6,030 nucleotides of DNA from Candidatus Nitrosopolaris rasttigaisensis (GCA_933226995.1 CAKOFP010000278.1:1-6030); one strand, 5' to 3'; shown: positions 1 through 5,293, counted from the first letter of the stretch. Numbers and translations: made by a program. The notes: generated by a model not told the origin, from the letters alone.

Positions 1-2
1 AA

Positions 3-89
3 GTATTTCGTAATGCCCTTGACAAATCGGATAGAAGGATATTCAACGAGATGTTTTCAATTTCACATTTATACAATTCAGCGCGTTAA
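3..89 (+). CDS. 3' end of an unidentified protein (partial)
   Basis: Reading frame 3 is open from the left edge to a TAA at 87-89 and gives a 28-residue tail starting VFRNALDKSDRRIF and ending LYNSAR. The mix of charged and hydrophobic residues is what an amphipathic helix near the end of a small soluble archaeal protein looks like. Frame 1 is also open (to 114), but its translation is less protein-like, so frame 3 is preferred. The start and most of the gene lie outside the window, and I do not recognise the family. This could be chance, since 28 open codons is short. Confidence 0.45.
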   Translation, partial: VFRNALDKSDRRIFNEMFSISHLYNSAR

Positions 90-586
90 AGAAAAGTATA
101 GATGAATTTGTGTGGGGGCAAAAAACTGAACAAAATATTTTCCAGAAAGAAATAATCCAACGATGGTGACACGCCAAAAGTAGCTAGCAAGCCTACACCC
201 CTCTGGGCTCAGACTCACCTGTGGTATAGAAAGGGTTAACTTTCGTCGGACGAACACTGAAATATTCCAATTTGCGTACGTATGTACCTCTTGTTACATA
301 TTTGCCAGGCGCTGATCAGCTAAATTCTAAGTTGGCATACCTCGATTTCTTTCCGCATTTTCCTTGTGATATTCTAAAGGAGTCGATAAATGTTCGTAAA
401 TACTAGGGTGATAGAATTTATGGCATCTTTACCCCTGCGCCGTGATAGTTTAGTATTTATATTAAAATGATAATGAAATTATTGTTAAATAGATTGGCAT
501 ATTTTGTGTACTTTTTATTAGTCAATTTAATAACGGTGAACTGCGAAACATAAAACTGGATAGGACGAGACAAAAAGGCTAGGCTT
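90..586. other. Intergenic stretch, no convincing gene
   Basis: No frame on either strand holds a protein I would defend, and I see no tRNA or rRNA signature. The stretch contains an odd-length dyad at 242-254 (TTCGTC-G-GACGAA), a perfect 10-bp palindrome at 311-320 (GCTGATCAGC), and a Shine-Dalgarno-like AAAGGAG at 376-382 placed seven bases before a 26-codon ORF at 390-470. The bases from about 455 to 535 are very AT-rich and may include the promoter of the gene at 587. Confidence 0.5.
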
Positions 587-856
587 ATGTTTAACAAATT
601 CAAACGCTGGAAACCAAAAGGAAAAATGTATAGTCTAAGATGTTTCCAATGTGGATCTGGTTTTCTTTCTAGCTTCAACCTTGAGGCGCCAATTTGCGGC
701 AAATGCATCCAGAAGGCTAAATCTTTGGATTCAACTGTGGACTATGAAAAGGAATGTAGCAAATGTGGTAATAGAGGAGTCATTTATGGAAAAGCCATGT
801 GTCATTCTTGTTATTTTGGGTTTGAAAGGCAGGGTAGCAAAGATAGATTATTATAA
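587..856 (+). CDS. Small protein with two zinc-ribbon-like Cys4 sites
   Basis: This encodes an 89-residue soluble protein with eight cysteines in four CxxC pairs: C19/C22 with C37/C40, and C57/C60 with C72/C75. Each set of two pairs, spaced by 14 and 11 residues, fits a Cys4 zinc ribbon or treble-clef-like fold, so two zinc ions are predicted. The N-terminus is basic (KFKRWKPKGK), which would suit nucleic-acid contact, but no specific function can be read. I do not recognise a named family. The ATG at 587 is the first start. A second ATG at 626 would still keep all cysteines and lose only the basic tail. TATA-like candidates are CATAAAAC near 548-555 and TTTAATAA at 525-532; neither is decisive. 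The regular cysteine spacing makes a real gene likely, although the ORF is short. Confidence 0.72.
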   Translation: MFNKFKRWKPKGKMYSLRCFQCGSGFLSSFNLEAPICGKCIQKAKSLDSTVDYEKECSKCGNRGVIYGKAMCHSCYFGFERQGSKDRLL

Positions 857-985
857 ATGGATTTTGTAACTTGGTCTTCAAAGGTTAACCCTATTTCTGA
901 GGAATCAGAGAATACCAACGAAGGTTTCCACGAAATCAAGATATTGGGGTATTTCGATTTCAAAATTAGTTATAATAATGGCTGA
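857..985 (+). CDS. Possible 42-residue ORF directly abutting the zinc-ribbon gene
   Basis: An ATG follows the upstream TAA with no spacing (TAA at 854-856, ATG at 857-859) and opens 42 codons, beginning MDFVTWSSKVNPISEE and ending in TGA at 983-985. The product would be acidic and rich in Ser, Asn and Glu, with no motif. A stop-start junction like this can support reinitiation, so a second cistron is conceivable. Against it, the length is within chance for AT-rich DNA and a hairpin-forming sequence lies inside it (892-914). No homologue is recognised. Confidence 0.18.
   Translation: MDFVTWSSKVNPISEESENTNEGFHEIKILGYFDFKISYNNG
892..914 (+). other. Hairpin with GGAA tetraloop
   Basis: TATTTCTGA (892-900) can pair with TCAGA (905-909) and AATA (911-914), leaving G910 as a bulge and GGAA as a GNRA-type loop. 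It lies 36 bases after the zinc-ribbon stop. It may be part of a 3' untranslated structure, but no poly-U tract follows, so I do not call it a terminator. Confidence 0.3.
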
Positions 986-1094
986 AGACACATCATCAAC
1001 CGCTTCCCGTACTATTCCGTTTCCCACTTTGATTATTGTGTATCTGCCAGCCGAGGCCATTCAGTAATTAAAGACAAGAAATGACGTAATGCAG

Positions 1095-1106
1095 AATATT
1101 TAATAC
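1095..1106 (+). promoter_or_regulatory. TATA box for the gene at 1132
   Basis: AATATTTAATAC is a good archaeal TATA box. Its centre (about 1101) is 31 bases before the ATG at 1132, which would put the transcription start about five bases before the codon. The same box-to-ATG distance occurs at the ABC ATPase gene and at the MDR pseudogene in this window. The core ATATTTAAT is identical to the one in the 25-bp repeats at 3006-3080. Confidence 0.55.
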
Positions 1107-1131
1107 ATAATCATGACCTGACAGTATTGGT

Positions 1132-1251
1132 ATGACTGGTAATATTAAAATCACATTCAACGATGAACCTGTCGGCTACGTCTTAATCGAGTATGTCGAA
1201 AATGTGCCGATAGATATGTGTGGTGAATGTGTTGAAGATCTTCTCCCATGA
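1132..1251 (+). CDS. 39-residue ORF, probable 5' part of a broken or coupled gene
   Basis: The ATG at 1132 lies at the expected distance behind a strong TATA box, so transcription and near-leaderless translation from here are plausible. The product starts MTGNIKITFNDEPVGYV, reads like a beta-strand-rich soluble protein, contains a CGEC (CxxC) near its end, and stops at TGA 1249-1251. The next ORF overlaps it by 32 bases in the +1 frame and has no promoter of its own. Two explanations fit: a single roughly 110-residue gene broken by a one-base change in 1214-1248, or two translationally coupled genes. No family is recognised. Confidence 0.45.
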   Translation: MTGNIKITFNDEPVGYVLIEYVENVPIDMCGECVEDLLP

Positions 1252-1468
1252 CGATTTCCGTAAAGAACAGACTTGGGTAAATACCAGTTACATTTTACAT
1301 GAATACGTAGAAAAAGGATATGAAGAATTACATACTGGAAATGAAATGGCGTTTAAGACTAAGGATGGTTTTCTAACCTACGAGGCTAAGGATACTTCGG
1401 GCTTGGTGAAGAGAAGTTCGCCGGCAGTCTTTAACACGTTACAGACTATTCTTCGTCGACTATCTTAA
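1220..1468 (+). CDS. Hypothetical protein, overlaps the preceding ORF
   Basis: Open from 1214 (an in-frame TAG lies at 1211-1213) to TAA at 1466-1468. The only early start is GTG at 1220, giving 82 residues. The protein is soluble and charged, with segments such as YVEKGYEELHTGNEMAF and a basic end (TILRRLS). No domain is recognised. The start lies inside the upstream ORF, so the true N-terminus may be supplied by that frame (MTGNIKITFNDEP...) if a frameshift separates the two. The last 23 bases overlap the 3' end of the minus-strand zinc-finger gene, a tail-to-tail arrangement that could produce antisense transcripts. Even amino-acid composition over 80 codons supports coding, but the start is uncertain. 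Confidence 0.5.
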   Translation: MVNVLKIFSHDDFRKEQTWVNTSYILHEYVEKGYEELHTGNEMAFKTKDGFLTYEAKDTSGLVKRSSPAVFNTLQTILRRLS

Positions 1469-1601
1469 AATCATTCTTTATCATCTCATAAGGTAAATAC
1501 ATTTTACCATGATGCTTGTCTATAATATGTTGTGATAATTTCATTATCTGATCTCCAGATGTAAATTCCGTATTACAACGTCTGCAGATAAACCTGGTCA
1601 T
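1446..1601 (-). CDS. 51-residue C2H2-type zinc-finger mini-protein
   Basis: From ATG at 1601-1599 the product is 51 residues: MTRFICRRCNTEFTSGDQ, then a helix ending in QHIIDKHHGK, then an acidic tail. C6 and C9 form a CxxC knuckle. H25 with H30 or H31 supplies the other two ligands (C-x2-C-x15-H-x4/5-H), the layout of a single C2H2 finger. One-finger proteins of this size are common in thaumarchaea and are usually presumed to bind DNA or RNA; the target is unknown. A TTG at 1637 would add 12 residues (RNRKSGYNNKT), but ATG is preferred because the finger then starts directly after it. No TATA box stands out at the right distance. It overlaps the convergent ORF ending at 1468. Confidence 0.65.
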   Translation of the reverse strand: MTRFICRRCNTEFTSGDQIMKLSQHIIDKHHGKMYLPYEMIKNDFKIVDEE

Positions 1602-1743
1602 TGTTTTATTATTATATCCTGACTTCCTATTTCTCAATTTCCTTTAGCTAGGTGCAGGGTTAAACTGCTTCAAGACGCTCATGCGGAATCAAGAGCTCCA
1701 CATAGAAATTGAGCGAGGATTTTGTCAGGATTGCTGATATAAC

Positions 1744-2748
1744 TCAAATTTCTAACATAATTCTACCATCTCTTTCCTTGGCAAATAATGCCTGCAAGGC
1801 TTCTTTAGCTTCATCGAGCTTGAACTTTTTCCACACTCTGATCTTTAATTCTTTATACATTTCTATGAGTTCCTTGATTTGTTTTCTGGTACCACTATGA
1901 GAACCTATTAATTTGATTTGTTTTGAATACAAAGATTGAACATTTAATTCAACATCTGCACCTGTTAGACCACCAAATGCTACCCATCTTCCGTTAGCAC
2001 CAACAGAGTCAAAACTGCTATCCCATGTATTAAGACCTAGAGAAATTAAAACTACATCTGCCATTCTGCCTTGCGTAAATTCATTGACTTTTTCTGCTAC
2101 TTTATCATAATCACTTATAACATAATCGGCTCCAAATTCTTTTACCCACTCATCCTTAGAAACTGCGATAACTTTTGCTCCCATTTTCTTTCCAAATTGA
2201 ACAGCCATCATACCTGTATTTCCTGACGCACCAAATACAAGCAAGGATTCATTTACATTAAGTGCTGCCTCTTTTAGTGCATGGTATGGTGTTAAAGTAC
2301 TTACTGGCAAGCTTGCTGTTAAATCCCAATTCATTTCGTCAGGTATTTTAAAAGCATTTCTTTCTGGAATTGAAATATATTCTGCAAAGCCGCCATTAGT
2401 GACCACGCCAATTTCTTTTCCTCCATTTCTGCACAGCATTTCACATTGATTTAGACACATATCACATGTTCCATCAAAGACTCGATTGTAAACGATAACT
2501 CTATCACCATCCTTCAAACTAATTACATGTTTTCCGATCTTGTCTATTTCTCCAGCCGTTTCGGCTCCTGGTATATGGGGTATTGGTTTGACCTCCCGTG
2601 TACCACTAATCGTAATATGATCTATTGGATTTACACCTGTCATCTTAACTCTTATCAACACATCGTGATCTGTTATTTTCGGTTGTTCTACATCATGCTT
2701 TATCTTTAAATTCTCTAAACCCGGTTTTTCAAAAATGGCTGCCTTCAT
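1744..2748 (-). CDS. MDR-family alcohol dehydrogenase / quinone reductase-like oxidoreductase
   Basis: Complete 334-residue medium-chain dehydrogenase/reductase, the usual family length. It has an N-terminal GroES-like domain (about 1-150) and a C-terminal Rossmann NAD(P)-binding domain (about 151-290) with GASGNTG at 173-179. A lobe with C95, C98 and C106, preceded by D92, matches the structural-zinc spacing x2, x2, x7; Asp takes the place of the first Cys, much as Glu does in the Sulfolobus enzyme. The catalytic-zinc ligands are not kept: the Cys position reads GVNPID (N40) and the usual GHE reads GAE (A62). This points to a zinc-independent, NADPH-linked reductase of quinone-reductase type rather than a classical alcohol dehydrogenase; the substrate is unknown. 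It is a single-gene unit with ATG at 2748-2746. Several TATA-like boxes lie upstream (2772-2777, 2781-2790, 2806-2815) and I cannot choose among them. Confidence 0.9.
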   Translation of the reverse strand: MKAAIFEKPGLENLKIKHDVEQPKITDHDVLIRVKMTGVNPIDHITISGTREVKPIPHIPGAETAGEIDKIGKHVISLKDGDRVIVYNRVFDGTCDMCLNQCEMLCRNGGKEIGVVTNGGFAEYISIPERNAFKIPDEMNWDLTASLPVSTLTPYHALKEAALNVNESLLVFGASGNTGMMAVQFGKKMGAKVIAVSKDEWVKEFGADYVISDYDKVAEKVNEFTQGRMADVVLISLGLNTWDSSFDSVGANGRWVAFGGLTGADVELNVQSLYSKQIKLIGSHSGTRKQIKELIEMYKELKIRVWKKFKLDEAKEALQALFAKERDGRIMLEI

Positions 2749-3005
2749 TTATCTACTATTAAGTTCATTTTGTTTAACCCATTCTATAGTAGTAGTTTCC
2801 GAATACGTTTAAATCAATTCATTAATTCCTACTCTGCATAGATCTGTTAAAAAGTGAGAACGGAAACATTACCATTTATTTTTCTTGTCGCAATAGAGTA
2901 CGTCAAAAGGTGTAACTTTTCTGGCCATATTAACATATTGGTATTCGATAAATAGCTTGTCTACGTGAAGCAGTGAAAATAGTTTCTTCAATCTGGATTT
3001 ACGAT
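2749..3005. other. Intergenic spacer upstream of the MDR gene
   Basis: This spacer separates the minus-strand MDR start from the 25-bp repeats. It holds the candidate promoter sequences of the MDR gene. It also has a 19-codon minus-strand ORF at 2869-2928 (MARKVTPFDVLYCDKKNKW) that carries a GATAAATAG box 23 bases upstream, too short to call a gene. Nothing else is supported. Confidence 0.45.
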
Positions 3006-3080
3006 ATATTTAATTCCCTTAGTTGCGTAGATATTTAATTCCCTTAGTTGCGTAGATATTTAATTCCCTTAGTTGCGTAG
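3006..3080 (+). repeat. Three perfect 25-bp tandem repeats, each with a TATA box
   Basis: The units are 3006-3030, 3031-3055 and 3056-3080, identical in all 25 positions. Each begins ATATTTAATTCCC and ends TTAGTTGCGTAG. The first nine bases are a typical archaeal TATA box, the same as at 1095-1106. In the third copy that box is centred 31 bases before the ATG at 3091, the spacing used by other promoters here. So a promoter core seems to have been duplicated twice in tandem, probably recently since no base differs. Confidence 0.95.
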
Positions 3081-3090
3081 ATTTTTTGAA

Positions 3091-3238
3091 ATGAAAGCAA
3101 TTCGTATTCATTCTTATGGAAACTCTGACTAATCAAAAATCAAAGAATACCCAACCTAAAATCAAAGGTGATGACGAAGTTCTTGTTTTCAATTTTCTAA
3201 TCGAAATGCTGGATTCGCATAAATCGGTTCATTTCTAA
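3091..3238 (+). pseudogene. Decayed N-terminal remnant of a second MDR oxidoreductase
   Basis: From the ATG at 3091, frame 1 reads MKAIRIHSYGNSD, then TAA (3130-3132), then SKIKEYP. After a one-base shift near 3150 it continues QPKIKGDDEVLV to about 3187. With stop and shift repaired this is the standard opening of a quinone-reductase-like MDR protein (compare MKAAIFEKPG...QPKITDHDVLIRV in the intact gene nearby). Similarity fades after 3187, where the expected 'GVNPVDW' region is not recognisable. The Rossmann domain is absent: the minus-strand ABC gene begins its 3' end at 3235. At least one stop, one frameshift and a large truncation make this a dead gene, although its promoter-like repeats are intact. 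It belongs to a different MDR subgroup from the neighbour, so it is not simply its duplicate. Confidence 0.7.
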
Positions 3239-4194
3239 TTGCCAATATCATAGTTTATACTTGTATTAGGATGGTCATCCTCTGTGTCTGGTGTACTCTT
3301 TCCTACAAGTGAGACAAATACATCATCTAGCGTTATAGGTGAAACTGTAAATGATAGATTCTTTTTGATCGCAAAGTCCGATATTTCTTTGATGGTAGAT
3401 TCAAAAGTAAATACCCGTAAAGTGCCAGTCCCAGTGTCTACAACGGAACCATAAGATTTAAGCAGTTCAATATCCATGCTATCCTTTGCAATATCGATTC
3501 TGATGTTTTGTGGTATAATCTTTCGTAAGTCCCGCATCGTACCATCTGCTATTACTCGACCTTTGTCTATGATGACTATACTGTCTGAAAGCATCTCAGC
3601 TTCATCCATATAATGTGTTGTTAATAATATCGACTTGCCCTCATTTTTCCAATCCTTTATTGCTGACCAGACTTGACGTCGTGAAACTGGGTCTAATCCG
3701 ATTGTGGGCTCATCAAGAAAAAGTAATTGCGCATCTGTAGCCATAGCCATAGCCACGAGAATTTTTTGCTTCATCCCTCCCGATAAGTTCATCGCAGGTG
3801 TATCTTTTGCTTCGTAAAGTTCCAACTTGTGCAAAATTTTTTCCGTCTTCTTTTTAGCATCATATTTGCTTTCGCCTCTGATTTGTAGCCAATTATAAAC
3901 ATGATCCCATGGTGTAAGTGCTCTTAATGGCCGGCTTTCTTGCGGTACCACAGAAATCAGATTCCTTACCTTTCCTGCTTCCTTTAGTATGTCGTAACCG
4001 AGCACATGAACGATTCCTCTAGTAGGGGCCAACTGGGTAGCACAGATTCTTACAAAAGTGGTCTTCCCTGCACCATTCCTGCCAAGAAGCGTAAATATTT
4101 GGCCAGGTTCGACATCTACCGAGACGTTGTTCAAAGCAGCATAGTTTGAACCCTTATACAATTTATACACCTGTACTGCCTCGACTGCCAGCAT
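3235..4194 (-). CDS. ABC transporter ATP-binding protein (DrrA/CcmA-like)
   Basis: Complete 319-residue nucleotide-binding subunit of an ABC-2 type exporter. All ATPase elements are present: Walker A GRNGAGKT at 38-45, Q-loop Q85, signature LSGGM at 137-141, Walker B LLFLDEP at 157-163, D-loop GLDP at 166-169 and switch His194. The C-terminal part (about 225-297) has the DrrA-type extension ending LDDVFVSLVG, followed by a polar acidic tail (300-319). It would dimerise on the inner face of the membrane and power a permease that exports lipids, drugs or polysaccharide; the cargo cannot be read. No ABC-2 permease gene is adjacent on either side, which is unusual for this family. The ATG at 4194-4192 lies 31 bases after a strong TATA box. 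Downstream is only the MDR remnant on the opposite strand. Confidence 0.93.
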   Translation of the reverse strand: MLAVEAVQVYKLYKGSNYAALNNVSVDVEPGQIFTLLGRNGAGKTTFVRICATQLAPTRGIVHVLGYDILKEAGKVRNLISVVPQESRPLRALTPWDHVYNWLQIRGESKYDAKKKTEKILHKLELYEAKDTPAMNLSGGMKQKILVAMAMATDAQLLFLDEPTIGLDPVSRRQVWSAIKDWKNEGKSILLTTHYMDEAEMLSDSIVIIDKGRVIADGTMRDLRKIIPQNIRIDIAKDSMDIELLKSYGSVVDTGTGTLRVFTFESTIKEISDFAIKKNLSFTVSPITLDDVFVSLVGKSTPDTEDDHPNTSINYDIGN

Positions 4195-4219
4195 ATTGAG
4201 TATGTATCTACATTAACAA

Positions 4220-4230
4220 ATATATATTAA
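4220..4230 (-). promoter_or_regulatory. TATA box of the ABC ATPase gene
   Basis: On the minus strand this reads TTAATATATATTTG. The centre (about 4225) is 31 bases before the ATG at 4194, which predicts transcription starting about five bases before the codon, so a virtually leaderless mRNA. There is no Shine-Dalgarno sequence in the short leader, consistent with this. Confidence 0.6.
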
Positions 4231-4348
4231 CTAGGACACCAGCGAGATTCTGGGCTATTCAACGGACAATTGGTAAATTATAACGAAACAAACAAATTGA
4301 AATAAGTCGATCGAAGCTTTATTATCTTTATAAGCCTTTACTAAAGTG

Positions 4349-4363
4349 TTTTTAAATATAAAT
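4349..4363 (+). promoter_or_regulatory. Orphan TATA box followed by a dead-end start codon
   Basis: TTTTTAAATATAAAT on the plus strand is centred about 25 bases before an ATG at 4379, the position of a leaderless start. The ORF stops after nine codons (MDVFESWSI, TAG). It may be the promoter of a lost gene or of a short RNA. The box is nearly symmetric and could also act leftwards. Confidence 0.33.
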
Positions 4364-4439
4364 TAATACGATATCAAAATGGATGTCTTCGAGTCTTGGA
4401 GTATCTAGGATACTATAGTGTCGTATCCTGCTACGGTCA

Positions 4440-4487
4440 ATTCTGTAGATCTGTTGTTATAAAAAAAATATTCTGTAGTTCTGTTGT
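4440..4487 (+). repeat. Two 18-bp direct repeats 30 bp apart, built from four TCTGTWG half-sites
   Basis: ATTCTGTAGATCTGTTGT (4440-4457) recurs as ATTCTGTAGTTCTGTTGT (4470-4487), 17 of 18 bases equal. Each copy is itself a doubled 8-mer: NTCTGTWG at 4441, 4449, 4471 and 4479. The 30-bp period is close to three helical turns, so the copies face the same side of the DNA, as regulator sites often do. Confidence 0.6.
4461..4468 (-). terminator. Possible archaeal T-run terminator of the CPBP gene
   Basis: Eight consecutive A on the plus strand are eight T on the minus strand, about 75 bases after the stop of the protease gene at 4543. Archaeal RNA polymerase terminates at such T-tracts without needing a hairpin. 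It sits between the two 18-bp repeats. Confidence 0.35.
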
Positions 4488-4542
4488 CATTATAGGCATC
4501 TCAAGAAACTTTCAGTACAGCAATAATGGTTGTCAAGTGCTT

Positions 4543-5190
4543 TTAACTATGCTGGAACACGGATGTGGGCTGCTTTCTTTTGTATAGGAGATAGGTTATG
4601 CCTACTAGTATTATAGAAAGTATTATACTACTCAAGGTAAACGTATAATTCCCTCCACTGGGAATTATTAAACACGGGTAATCACGATAGACGCAGCCTA
4701 ACGTAAAAAAAATCCCATTCCATCCAGAATGGGTAACTATTGCAAACCAGCCTTTTCCACTAATCCAAGTTCTAAAACTAAAGAAAAATGAAGGTATTAC
4801 AAACAACCAGTTTGCATACGCAAGATTGTGAATATCAAGGGCATGTGTGTTTATAATATGTAGCATTGCCCAAATAATCCCACCCGCTAGAACCACATAA
4901 TGATTTCCAAAAGCATAATAGGGAATGCCAAAAAACAATGATTCTTCCGTTGGTCCAGCAGACAAGACCAGAGCAAGGTAATGAGGAAGTGAAGGCTCTG
5001 CATAATTTGAAATCACCTTTTGTACTATAGATATTCCTACCAACATAAGCAGCAAGCCTATCCCATGGTAGAACATGAGCATTATCGTCAAATGGCCAAT
5101 CGATGTTCGCCGGTATCTGGATAACCAAGATCTCGGATTTATATCAGCCTTGATATCACAGAATTTTCTCCCCTTTGGTGGCAGTGCCAA
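4543..5190 (-). CDS. CPBP (CAAX protease / bacteriocin-processing) family membrane protein
   Basis: A 215-residue multi-pass membrane protein with about five or six hydrophobic segments (roughly 36-57, 70-80, 97-115, 126-138, 147-168, 185-203). The CPBP/Rce1 metalloprotease motifs are visible: glutamates E82-E83 in AGPTEESLFFGIP, W107-x3-H111 in IIWAMLH, and H154-x3-N158 in THSGWN. Family members cleave peptides within the membrane, and some act in immunity to bacteriocins. The Arg usual in EExxxRG is Phe here, so activity is uncertain. No ATG exists before residue 37, which would cut into the first membrane segment. The TTG at 5190 is preferred because a TATA box is centred 33 bases before it and a stop (5197-5199) closes the frame just upstream. 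It sits 348 bp before the ABC gene on the same strand; separate promoters argue against one operon. Confidence 0.82.
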   Translation of the reverse strand: MALPPKGRKFCDIKADINPRSWLSRYRRTSIGHLTIMLMFYHGIGLLLMLVGISIVQKVISNYAEPSLPHYLALVLSAGPTEESLFFGIPYYAFGNHYVVLAGGIIWAMLHIINTHALDIHNLAYANWLFVIPSFFFSFRTWISGKGWFAIVTHSGWNGIFFTLGCVYRDYPCLIIPSGGNYTFTLSSIILSIILVGITYLLYKRKQPTSVFQHS

Positions 5191-5218
5191 TTGATCTTAA
5201 CTTTTTCTATGCAATGGG

Positions 5219-5228
5219 ATATAAAAGG
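5219..5228 (-). promoter_or_regulatory. TATA box of the CPBP gene, supports the TTG start
   Basis: CCTTTTATAT on the minus strand, centred near 5223, predicts a transcription start near 5197, about seven bases before the TTG at 5190. This agreement with the other near-leaderless promoters in the window is the main reason for accepting a non-ATG start. Confidence 0.5.
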
Positions 5229-5293
5229 ACAACATCCTTTTCTCCAAAGCTCTCGTCAGGCTAGAGTGTCGATATTAATGTCATCCTGTTGAG

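Larger units (their letters stand above)
4195..4542. other. Intergenic region between ABC ATPase and CPBP genes
   Basis: This 348-bp spacer holds the ABC gene promoter (4220-4230), an outward plus-strand TATA-like sequence (4351-4363), repeated half-sites (4441-4486) and a T-run on the minus strand (4461-4468). A TTG-started 63-codon plus-strand reading frame (4396-4587) runs through it into the protease gene. It has no motif, no good start, and is not called a gene. Confidence 0.5.

Noticed and set aside
390..470. 26-codon ORF after a Shine-Dalgarno-like AAAGGAG (376-382)
   Set aside because: Spacing to the ATG is right, but the peptide has no feature, no TATA box is placed for it, and this length is common by chance.
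90..586. tRNA or rRNA gene
   Set aside because: No T-loop consensus or cloverleaf pairing could be found by eye on either strand.
457..708. 83-codon minus-strand ORF over the zinc-ribbon gene
   Set aside because: It is antisense to a gene with regular CxxC spacing, and its translation is low-complexity and without motif.
651..869. 72-codon plus-strand ORF in another frame of the zinc-ribbon gene
   Set aside because: It starts inside the zinc-ribbon gene and has no promoter or motif of its own; a frame shadow.
978..1067. 29-codon ORF (MAEDTSSTASRTIPFP...)
   Set aside because: Overlaps another weak ORF, lacks a promoter and is too short to support.
1709..1900. 63-codon plus-strand ORF over the end of the MDR gene
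   Set aside because: Antisense to a firmly identified gene.
2527..2709. 60-codon plus-strand ORF inside the MDR gene
   Set aside because: Antisense to a firmly identified gene; composition is biased as expected of a complement.
3006..3080. CRISPR array
   Set aside because: The 25-bp units are directly adjacent with no spacers, so this is a plain tandem repeat.
4396..4587. 63-codon plus-strand ORF across the ABC-CPBP spacer
   Set aside because: TTG start, made partly of the direct repeats, and runs into the 3' end of the CPBP gene on the other strand.
4835..5128. 97-codon minus-strand ORF in another frame of the CPBP gene
   Set aside because: The overlapping frame has the CPBP motifs and membrane segments; this one has none.
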